64,000 nt of DNA from Nipponacmea schrenckii (lineage: Eukaryota > Mollusca > Gastropoda > Lottiidae), in assembly GCA_030562195.1 (NCBI GenBank), contig JAUJPP010000003.1:41050602-41114601 (forward strand). The letters are read 5' to 3'. The position numbers and the translations under genes are program-made. The notes beneath the pieces are model-generated. The model did not search any database. It was not told where the DNA came from and saw only the letters and a list, made by a program, of their open reading frames with translations. Every line of letters begins with the position of its first letter. Positions within the stretch are counted from its first letter, which is position 1. Below are positions 55,301 through 64,000 of this stretch, in pieces.

Positions 55301-58300
55301 TTACAAAAAATTTATATAAAAGTTATTAACAAGCATTATTATAAGTCACCATATATATTACACAATGATAAATATGTTTAAAATCATTGAAAATAGATTT
55401 CTACATCATTTTAATCATGTTTTACAAATTAAGCATTACTTAATTCAAGCAAATGAATCAGTAAAAATCAAGTGAATATGATTGAAAATAATTTCAGCCT
55501 CCTGAAGCAACAGAACCACCATCAGAATTAGTTCCTTTTCTTGAAAAATTTTCCCAAAAAACTCCTAAAAAACCAAATGTAAGTAAAGTTACATCTAGAC
55601 TATATTTTACAAGGATAACAACTTAGGTTCACAAGTCTGCCGTGACAGGGATCCTTTCTACCAGCTGGTCCTTGGCCAAACCTCTTGGCATTGATCTTTC
55701 CCGGATTATCCGTACAGCTGGGTGGACTGGAATTATGAGTGAAGATGACTTATTCAAGGTCATCAAACTTTCACACACCGATCCAGAGGAGAACTCACGT
55801 CCGACATTTTCAACGTATCCAAGCAAGTGACGTCATGACGTTAAAGGAACCAACGCTCTAACCGCTGTGCTATAAAACCCCACGTCTTGTATTGAATTGA
55901 GTGAGTTAACTTCCATATTACTAGAACTGTGAAATAATACAATTTACATCTACTAGCTGTAGTTGACGCTTTGAAATCATTTGTTTTTAATTACTCTGAT
56001 GTTGATATTTGTTTAAATTTACAGTGTTTACGTTTAGAGATGAAACATGTAATGGATAAAGAACAACCAGTATTATTATATGCTTTCATGCAGTTTTTAA
56101 AAAAAGAAGCAGCTGTAAATGTTCTACAGTTTTGTTTAGCTTGTGGTAAGGTTTTTATAGTTTTTATACGCCCACATGGAAATGTGGACGTATATTGCCG
56201 TCGCCCCTGTCCGTCGGTCCGTCGGTCCGTCCACATTTGTTGTATCAGCGATAGAGGCTACAGTTTTTATCTGATCTTAATGAAACTTGGTATACATGTA
56301 TATATTGATGATATCTCGGTCAAGTTCGAAAATGGAAATTATCGCATGAACGGTTTTTGAGTTATTGCACTTGACTTAGTAAAAACGCGTCAAATTTGGG
56401 TTGTATCCACAATAGAGGCTACAGTTTTTATCCAATCTTAATGAAACTTGGTATACATGTATATATTGATGATATCTCGGTCAAGTTCGAAAATGGAAAT
56501 TTTCGAATGAACGGATTTTGAGTTATTGCCCTTGACTTAGTAAAAACGCGTCAAATTTGGGTTGTATCCACAATAGAGGCTACAGTTTTTATCCGATCTT
56601 AATGAAACTTGGTATACATGTATATATTGATGATATCTCGGTCAAGTTCGAAAATTGAAATTATCGAATGAATGGATTTTGAGTTATTGCCCTTGACTTA
56701 GTAAAAACGCGTCAAATTTGGGTTGTATCCACAATAGAGGCTATAGTTTTTATCCGATCTCAATGAAACTTGGTATACATGTATATATTGATGATATCTC
56801 GGTCAAGTTCGAAAATTGAAATTATCGAATGAACGGATTTTGAGTTATTGCCCTTGACTTAGTAAAAACGCGTCAAATTTGGGTTGTATCCACAATAGAG
56901 GCTACAGTTTTTATCCGATCTTAATGAAACTTGGTATACATGTATATATTGATGATATCTCAGTCAAGTTCGAAAATGGAAATTATCGCATGCACGTTTT
57001 TTGAGTTATTGCATTTGACTTAGTAAAAACGCGTCAAATTTGGGTTGCATCCACAATAGAGGCTACAGTTTTTATCTGATCTTAATGAAACTTGGTATAC
57101 ATGTATATATTGATGATATCTCTGTCAAGTTCAAAAATGGAAATCATTGCATGAACAGATTTTGAGTTATTGCCTTGACTTAGTAAAAATGCGTCAAATT
57201 AGGGTTGTATCCATGATAGAGGCTACAGTTTTTATCCGATCTTAATGAAACTTGGTATACATGTATATATTGATGATATCTCGGTCAAGTTCCAAAATGG
57301 AAATTATCGAATGAACAGATTTTGAGTTATTGCCCTTGACTTCGTAAAAACGCGTCAAATTTGGGTTATATCCACGATATAGGCTACAGTTTTTATCAGA
57401 AATTCAAATTTGACGATTTTTTTATGAATAGTTTATGAGTAATTGCCCTTGACTAAGTAAAATTGCGTAAAAATTCATTTTCTTTTCACTATAGAAGCTA
57501 CAATTATCTATGGATTTTAATGAAACTTGGTATGAGCATTGGAATTGATTGGCAGTCAAGTTCGATAAGGACGATTTTTCGATGAACAGTTTTTTAGTTA
57601 TTGCCCTCAACTTAGTAAGATTGTTCCAAATTTTTTTTGTGGTTCAATAGAAGCTACAATTTTCAATAGATTTTGATGAAACTTGGTGTTTTTGAGTTTT
57701 TGCCCTTGACTTCAATATCCATTTAGTGAATGTTTTTGAGTCATTGCTCTATTTATTTTTCAAATTCAATGCTGCCAGTGGGCGTATGTTACCTTGCCTG
57801 GCAAGCTATCTTTTAAGGTAGAAAATATGGTTATATTAAATTTCATTTCTCAACATTGGATCTTTGATGACATTACAAGCATAATCAAACTACAGTGTGG
57901 GGAAGAAATATTATTTTATAACATGACCAACAATGTTCAAGGCTATTGAACAAAAGACGGAATAATACATTAATATATAACATAACATTAAAGATGGGTT
58001 CCCTCATTAATTAGAGCCAAAGTAAGCTTTTTGATAAATTGGGGTTTCTAATGAATAATCCATGTATTCTCAAGTTCAAAAGACCTATGTGGACGTAGAA
58101 ATGCTCTGATCTGCTTTGAAACGCTAAATTTTGTGACCAAATGACATCATATGAATGAAGGTGTATAAGAATTGATTTTGTGATTTATTATTAGTGAGTT
58201 AAAACTTATTTAAATTAATTCATAATGTTTCTAAAAAGTGATATTTAAACGATTTATTGACTTTTTGCCTATTTTACAGGTCCAATTATGGTATATATAT

Positions 58301-61300
58301 GTATATATATGAAAATAAGGGAACCCTTCTTTAATATAATATATGAACACATCTAACAATGGTCCATGTTTTTTAATAAAATCTTGCATGTACTGCCTCT
58401 ACTGAGTTTTAGAGTTGCAGGAGATCTTTTACTCTCATTAGAATGAAATCTAGAAAATTTCAATCCCCAAACTGATCATTAGTTAAGTTTGATTTGCAAA
58501 GTTTTGTTTGTAATATAAAGACTTCTGTTTTCTGTTGCAGATGATTTTAACAGAAGATTATTAAGTCCCGATCTGTCTCAAAGTGAATTCCATGAATTAC
58601 ATGCCATGGCCAAAGATTTATATAGAAATTATTGTGATCCTACAGCGGTTGATAGAATTAAATTTGATGAAAAAATCATAGCTGAGTTAAAAGATGGTAG
58701 GTTGATGTTTATTTTAAAGGACTATTTTTTCAATTGTTTCATTGGTAATACATTGATAATTTCTGTACTTTGTATCAAAGTTCATCATGGCTTGTTTTGA
58801 CAAATAATGGCATATTTTATTGCTACACATTCTTAAGTTTAACTTAATTTTCATCAACTTTATCGATAAATTTTTTTTAATTATTATATTGTAGTTATTG
58901 ATAGTCCCCCAGAACAGATCATTAGATTACAAAAATCTTTTACATTATTTCAGTAAGTATATTATAAAATAAAAATAAGTTTTACAGCCTACATTTCTGC
59001 ACCTGAATGGAGGAATGAATACAGGCAAAACTGAATTGTGCAATGGAGTTAATTTTGTCAGGAAAACATCATTAGTTTTCCATGTATCTATTTATCTTCA
59101 ACACATGCAGAGCCTGTAGTACAAGGAGCCTCATTTACCCATATTAAAGAGTTGCTAGTTTAATGTAATAATTACTAGAACTGTGGGACAGTATGGAGGC
59201 CGTGTGCATCCGAGCTTGCATCAGTGGAATCTGGCATTTTCAATCAAGAAAGAATGAAATAAAACTTAATCGCCAAAATTGGCAACATTCTCTGACCTAT
59301 CAATCCATTCAAATTCAATCCATTCAAATTGATATGTTATAATGTTACTTTTAGAAAAATTTATTTGAGGAATTTCTCGAAACATTTTATTTTGATTAAT
59401 CATAATGAAGAAAAAGGATTTATGTAACCAAGCTACTTTCAGTAATAGAGGTGACAGCACCATGGAAATCCATAAATAGCGATACAGCAAATATAAAATT
59501 ACACAGTTATATGTATTATAGATGTAGAATCAAATTTTAAAAGATGTATTTTTTTTATCAAAATGTTTAGTGATATAATTGATAATATTACATCACTATC
59601 GAATGTTACTTTCAGTAAATATGGTAAGCATTTTTAGACATGGACTTGTAGTGTCCTATTGTAAATCATAACAGGCTTTCTGTTTGTGTTAGCAAATATT
59701 CTTATATTTTAAATAACTGGGGAAGGTAAAAGGAGCTTTATCTATGTATTCATTTTATAATATTTGTATTAGCTATTGATTTTTCATTGGACTAATGCAA
59801 ATTTGTTAGGTTTATTTTAAATTGTTTGCGGTTTATTTTTTTTTTTTTGCAGAGCATATGAACATGCATATGATTTATTAGAAAATACATTTTTACCATT
59901 ATTTCACCAGAGTGATGATGTAAGTAATTCTCAAACTTATTTCTTATCAATTTTACTGTAAATTTTATCATGCTATTTATATATATGTTAATATATATCA
60001 GTAATATATACTAATACTTTTTATATATCTTAATATTATATAATGCTTCTTATATATTTCAGTATTATTTAATGCTCTTAACATAGTGTTATTAATTTAT
60101 TTCATTATATAATGGTATTTATAAGTTATTGTATTATTTATTGTTATTTTTCATGTATAATGGTATGAATATATTTCATATATGATGTTTTTAATGTCTT
60201 TCAAACTTACTTAATGCTGTTCATCAGATTCAGTATTGCAGAATGTTATTAATATATTGTCGGTATAGGAAAACAATTTAAAAGCTATATGCCAGTAAAA
60301 GGTTTTCATGGTAACAATGCCAGAAAAAATGCTGTAACCAATTTGCTTGATTTGTTCTATTGACATATATATAAATAGCATGATAAAATTAACAGTACAT
60401 TTGATAAGAAATATTAATGTTATTAAATATATTTCAACATAACATAATGTTTTATAAATATGTTTCAATATTGTTTAATGCTATTTGTAAATTTAATTAT
60501 AATGCGATATTTTAGTATAACGTAATGTTATTGATATATTTCATTGTATGATGTTATAACTATATTTCAAAATTATATAATGTTATTTATATATTTCAGT
60601 ATTATATAATGCTAATTGGTGACAGATCTGGGTCTCAATCAGCCAAAAGTTCATCCAGGTAACTATATAATGTTTATAGTAATATCATAAGGTACATGGA
60701 AATTGCTAATCTTATGTCATATTTTTGTTTTTAAATTGAATTTGCATGAACTTAAACAAATCTATAGAGGTTAATTAATGTTTAAGTGCATCTTCATTAA
60801 AGTGATCATTGAACGTTTTTTTCATTAAATATGATAGCATTATTTTTTACTGCCTCTTTAACAAAAGAATTGTATTAATTCTCAATTAATCGTGAAATAT
60901 GGACTTCATAATTGTTGGGAATGTTTGACTAATCTAACATATTGCCCTTTACTAGCGGACATTCATCAGGACAGCGTAGTTACAGTTCTAGGTACGATAT
61001 TCTCTATTAAACTATTTTATAGGAAACACCTAGTGTTTTATTGTGTAGTTGTTGTAATTAATACTCTAGTATCAGTGTTTGGTGTGGACAAGTTGTGTGT
61101 AATAAACTCCTATCTAACTCTTGTTCTCTCTTCTTTTTTTCTTGAACTGGTTTCTTTTATCTTTCTTCTAAATAGTGATATAATAATGTCTTGATCTTGA
61201 ATTATTAACCACGTCTGCTTGCATTTAATGATTGTCGGTATAGGAAAAAGGTTTGAAAGCTATATGCCAGTAGAAGGTTTTTATGGTAACAATGCCAGAA

Positions 61301-64000
61301 AAAATGCTGTAACCAATTTGCTTGATTTGTTCTATTTTCCCGTTTGAATTTGGCACCAGGCACAATACGATCTGATCAATTAGGGCCCATAATCAATTAC
61401 TAGGATATTCGCAATTTTTTGATATTACTTGTTTTATAAGGAATTAAGAGCTATGAAATGATATTAATTTTAATTTAGCACCAATGTTAAGAGCACATTT
61501 TCATTTTGTGTGGAAGATAGAGCGGATACCAATTTCATATTTAATTTTCAATCTTTATGTTATTATATATTATATTGAAAACTATCTCAGCTTTCATTTG
61601 ATATACACATAGCTTTCTGTTTGGCATTATACTATCTTGATGTAGACATTTCTCTCTATGGAAATAGATAATATAATATATAAAATGATATTTGTGTATG
61701 ATTCTTTATTAGACTTGGTAAAAAGAAGGAGTTTGGGTTTTCTAATCTTGGAACTAAAATAAAAGGAGTTTTTAAATCATCTTCTGGTATGTTTTTTTTA
61801 AAAGTTTCATAAAAATGTTTGAATATTGCAAGTGAGGATGTTTATAATGACCTGAAAGTGGCAGCAGTCAAATTACTATTTGATTTAGAAGAGTAGAACA
61901 GATAACTGATATCAGCTGGTCAGTCCTAGTGAGAAAAGGGTTTCTTCAGGGTTTGGAAGATTATCATCTACAATATTCAACAGAACATATAATATTTGAA
62001 TGACTGTATATCTGTGACAAATGGAATAAATTTCATTTTATTAAGGTGATGACAAACCAAGTTTATATAGTATGGCAGTAGGTGGTGAAATAGATCTTAC
62101 TGTACCACCAGCATTCTGTAAGTTAAATTAGTTAATTTGTTAATTATAATATATACTATATATACTCAATGAGTTAATATCTATTCAGAATCATTTCAGA
62201 ACAAAATGTTGATTCTATTAATATCAAGTAAGGAGTGAAGGAATCTTTCTCTTTAGAGAATCCTTGTTTCGCTCCGACACGTTTCGTAAAAGTTGTACTC
62301 TTCAGAGAGACTGTTGCTACTGGGCCGCATTCCTTCTGTTTATTACCCTATGGTGGATGGAGGCGCTTCATGGAGGACCTCAGTGAAAGCGCTACTGTTG
62401 CTTGGTTGCCAAGACGTAATAACTATGGCGTGGAGGCGTACCATTTGTGTTTCATTTTTGTGAAAATGCCAGATTTTTTATATTTTCTCTGGATTGATGC
62501 TTGGTATCTAGTCGGAAAACATTTTAATTTACGTGGTCACTCACACAAAGATTTCAGTGTGCAAGTCTTATCCTTAATACCTAGGAATCCTGATCTGGGA
62601 ACGACCACAGACCACACGCACTTTGGAATGGAATTGAATTGTATCCATCAACTCAAGTCCATGGCATCGAAGGGCATCAATGAATTTTATTAGTAGGGTC
62701 ACATCACTGGCCCTTATCTCTATTAATATCAAGTACTTGAGAAATAATGTCGTGGACTACATGTATTTAAGTTGGTAAGAAGAACAGTGTGTACTTTAAC
62801 AAAGACTTGAATATATTGTAGACTGAATGACACTGGCAGCCTTTAAGATCAACTTCACATGCTAACACTTTGAAAACTGAACATTTTCTATTGATATTCT
62901 AGCCAAAAATGAAAGTAAAAAATAAAGTTATAGATCATCCTACTGATGATGAATTTGGTGATAAACCTAAACATGATTTATCAACATGGAGAGTTACTAT
63001 ACCTATGATTGGTGCCAGACCAGATCCTGAGAATATGAAAAAACAGTATTTTGTATTTATTATTGATGTTGCCAGAGTAGATATTCCTGATGGTTGGTCA
63101 AATAGTTTTACTATTAACTATATATTTACAATATGATTTTATCTGTAATGTTGTGATAAAACCTTCAATTTATGGCATTCTATGGTATTGGTATTTGTCT
63201 AGTGATCATGATGTGATAATTAATGAAAGATCTATGAACTAAACATCCCTTTATCACAAAATTTTCTTCATTGCTGAATTATACTCCACTTTATTCCCCT
63301 TTTTGCATTTATTGATTCTTACTTTTTTCTTACAGGTGAAGGGGAGAGAACTAATTGGACAGTAGCAAGGTAGCTTAAATATTTTCTTGTTTTACAAAAC
63401 CCAAAGACAATTGCTTGCTAAGTTATAGATTCAGGGTTCAGTCTCTGCAATAGTAAGTTTCCCTCTGTCGGTAATGCAGGTCAGAGGAGTTGACATGTAA
63501 AAAGTTGGAAACAAAAATATATACATGTAGGCTAATACTTTAATCCTGGCAAAATTGACCTCATTGCATACTGCATGACCTTTGCTGACCTCATTAGGCT
63601 AAATTAGGTGCAGAAGAGTAGAACGTAGAAACTCTATTCATTACATTTATAAAACTTATAACAACCAATTGCTGAAAAGAAATTTAATCAAATCGATGCC
63701 ACATATATAACTATATCTTAATTTTTTTTGAAAAATATTGGAGATATTAACGTGAGAAGAGACCGAGTTTATGAAATTATTTTTGTTTGTGTTACAGAAA
63801 ATATGGTGAATTTTATGTGTTAGAGCAAAAATTAACAGAATTTCATGGTAATGTTTTTTCAATGTAATCATGTCGCTTAATCTATTGTAATTCCTTGAGC
63901 ATCAACTTTTCATAGCTGCCATAACTAAATCTTACAAGAATCTTTTTTTTTGTAGGTGAATTTCCCGATTGTCAACTTCCACCTAAAAAATCATTTGGAA
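49390..64000 (+). CDS. SNX14: Sorting nexin 14 (PXA-RGS-PX protein), 3' partial
   Basis: Exons: 49390-49487, 50852-50920, 51127-51178, 51455-51534, 51983-52061, 52280-52323, 52524-52611, 53030-53114, 53326-53482, 54862-54937, 55206-55250, 55498-55578, 56025-56145, 58541-58696, 58895-58952, 59853-59919, 60600-60658, 61713-61786, 62046-62117, about 62916-63092, 63336-63369, 63798-63847, 63956 onward. About 622 aa in the window. Layout: two N-terminal hydrophobic helices (about 18-54), a CxxC...CxxH segment ([14 protein letters not shown]), PXA domain (about 110-290), RGS-like domain (about 318-455), start of PX (from about 540; [18 protein letters not shown]). The start MIPW parallels human MVPW. 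Known: SNX14 is an ER membrane protein acting at ER-lipid droplet contacts and in lysosomal and lipid homeostasis. Junction 19/20 is uncertain: the strong acceptor at 62901-62902 breaks phase, and an in-phase start at 62916 has a weak acceptor. Confidence 0.92.
50104..50576 (+). mobile_element. Non-autonomous DNA transposon (MITE), 473 bp
   Basis: Terminal inverted repeats of about 22 bp: AGGGATAATAGGCGTTAGAA at the left, TTCTAAGGCCTATTATCCCT at the right. They are flanked by TTAA (50100-50103) and TCAA (50577-50580), read as a TTAA target site with one mutation. No coding capacity. It lies in SNX14 intron 1. Confidence 0.65.
50784..50840 (+). mobile_element. Solo 3' end of a pearl-like element, 11 bp before SNX14 exon 2
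   Basis: The sequence 'caaagctgcaagtgagtgta' followed by 'ttaccttgccttacaagctatcttt' matches the right terminus of the elements at 5686 and 56164. It runs into the pyrimidine tract of the exon 2 acceptor. Confidence 0.6.
51661..51935 (+). repeat. 138-bp tandem duplication carrying a pearl-like terminus
   Basis: Copies at 51661-51798 and 51799-51935 are nearly identical. Each includes 'ttattcaaaatcaaagcc' followed by 'ttaccttgactggcaagttatctt', a diverged pearl-like right end. It lies in SNX14 intron 4. Confidence 0.75.
52664..52930 (+). mobile_element. Decayed relative of the MITE at 50104
   Basis: The start 'ttttaaaggaatactattga' and internal stretches ('aaatttgaccaataagagta', 'ctggtgccataacttca') align with the element at 50104 ('aaatttggacaataaaagta', 'ctggtgtcataact'). 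The right end is not clear. Confidence 0.5.
53793..54452 (+). mobile_element. TTAA-target MITE, long form (660 bp)
   Basis: Inverted ends AGATGGGTTGCC ... GGCAACCCATCT lie between perfect TTAA duplications (53789-53792, 54453-54456). Shares its outer parts with the 339-bp copy at 57992-58330 and has about 320 bp of extra interior. That interior includes an open stretch (54109-54260, with [19 protein letters not shown]) ending in TGA. TTAA targets are typical of piggyBac-type transposases; the ends do not start with the usual CCC, so the superfamily is tentative. Confidence 0.75.
56164..57815 (+). mobile_element. Pearl/HINE-like element, copy 3, with a homogeneous 161-bp tandem core
   Basis: Starts 'tatacgcccacatggaaatg' with 'ccgtcggtccgtcggtccgt', then about eight near-identical monomers of about 161 bp ('ccacaatagaggctacagtt', 'gatgatatctcggtcaagtt', 'aaaacgcgtcaaatttgggt'). 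Two or three diverged monomers like those of copies 1 and 2 follow, then the end 'agtgggcgtatgttaccttg' and 'caagctatctttt'. It lies in SNX14 intron 13, 18 bp after the exon 13 donor. Confidence 0.75.
57992..58330 (+). mobile_element. TTAA-target MITE, short form (339 bp)
   Basis: Ends AGATGGGTTCCC ... GGGAACCCTTCT between TTAA at 57988-57991 and 58331-58334. The interior matches the outer parts of 53793-54452 ('ttctcaagttcaaaagacct', 'atgtggacgtagaaatgct'). Confidence 0.75.
59940..60613 (+). repeat. Degenerate AT-rich tandem repeat overlapping the start of SNX14 exon 17
   Basis: Many diverged 30-40-bp units of the type 'atatatttcagtattatata' plus 'atgctatt'. The last unit is the true exon 17 acceptor and first 14 exon bases (60600-60613). 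An upstream unit at 60053-60075 repeats it as tttcag|TATTATTTAATGCT. The array is interrupted at 60259-60361 by a dispersed repeat. Confidence 0.65.
60259..60361 (+). repeat. Dispersed 103-bp repeat, copy 1
   Basis: From 'tgtcggtataggaaaac' to 'tgatttgttctat'. About 95% like 61233-61335 by eye, including 'ggtaacaatgccagaaaaaa'. Family unknown. Confidence 0.7.
61233..61335 (+). repeat. Dispersed 103-bp repeat, copy 2
   Basis: Same orientation as 60259-60361, in SNX14 intron 17. No terminal inverted repeat or target duplication was recognised around either copy. Confidence 0.7.
62231..62718 (+). mobile_element. 488-bp insertion with exact 17-bp target duplication and a 152-codon open frame
   Basis: TCTATTAATATCAAGTA occurs at 62214-62230 and again at 62719-62735. 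The DNA between is less AT-rich than the intron and contains an open frame from 62235 to 62693 (with [19 protein letters not shown]). A long exact duplication suggests target-primed retroposition, but no poly(A) or microsatellite tail is present. I do not recognise the product; the frame could be chance in a SINE-like sequence. Confidence 0.55.
63425..63500 (+). mobile_element. SINE fragment related to 12375-13335
   Basis: 'cagggttcagtctctgcaat' (B-box-like) followed by 'tttccctctgtcggtaatgc' and 'aggtcagaggagttgaca' matches both halves of the interrupted SINE near 12430 and 13285. Truncated at the 5' side. It lies in an SNX14 intron. Confidence 0.45.

Noticed and set aside
62195..62228. Candidate SNX14 exon (QNVDSINIK) between tttcag and gtaagg
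   Set aside because: Joined to exon 19 it creates an immediate stop, and its donor was created or changed by the 488-bp insertion.

Overview
The window is nuclear DNA of an invertebrate animal, most probably a mollusc. It is AT-rich, the genes have many short exons with GT-AG introns, and the proteins are typical of animals (espin/forked, calpain, cyclin F, alpha-tubulin, sorting nexin 14). The mollusc assignment is an inference. It rests mainly on an interspersed repeat with a tandem core that begins near 'acgcccacatg' and ends near 'gtgggcgtatgttacc', which resembles the bivalve 'pearl'/Helitron-associated elements in layout.

Layout. (1) 1-10517 (+): 3' part of an espin/forked-like actin-bundling gene, with ankyrin repeats, a likely internal promoter that skips them, and a 2-kb last exon rich in proline and serine. 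Its introns hold a 1.9-kb inverted-repeat element and a pearl-like element. (2) 10518-14130: the 3'UTR, then repeats, including a pearl-like copy inserted into a tRNA-like SINE. (3) 14350-24698 (-): a complete 20-exon calpain (686 aa, catalytic Cys-His-Asn present, C2-like and penta-EF-hand domains). One intron is filled by about 41 copies of a 46-bp repeat that carries a splice acceptor. (4) 26279-28654 and 30370-32426 (-): two intact tandem copies of a zinc-dependent L-threonine 3-dehydrogenase-like gene (359 aa each, five exons, one GC-AG intron). (5) 32430-38340: mostly gene-free. (6) 38488-44524 (+): cyclin F, 740 aa, 11 exons. (7) 46247-48659 (+): alpha-tubulin, 451 aa, with an ATG-only first coding exon. 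(8) 49390-64000 (+): sorting nexin 14, 23 exons up to the PX domain, running off the window; its introns carry most of the mobile elements seen here.

The genes do not form a pathway. The only functional pair is the duplicated dehydrogenase. Exon boundaries were placed by reading splice sites and checking that reading phase is kept. Phase closes without error across calpain, both dehydrogenases, cyclin F, tubulin and the espin exons, and across all SNX14 junctions except exon 19/20.

The most unusual signal is that in two genes (calpain exon 5 and SNX14 exon 17) a tandem repeat has grown out of the intron-exon boundary itself. The intron therefore carries many copies of the 3' splice site plus the first bases of the exon.
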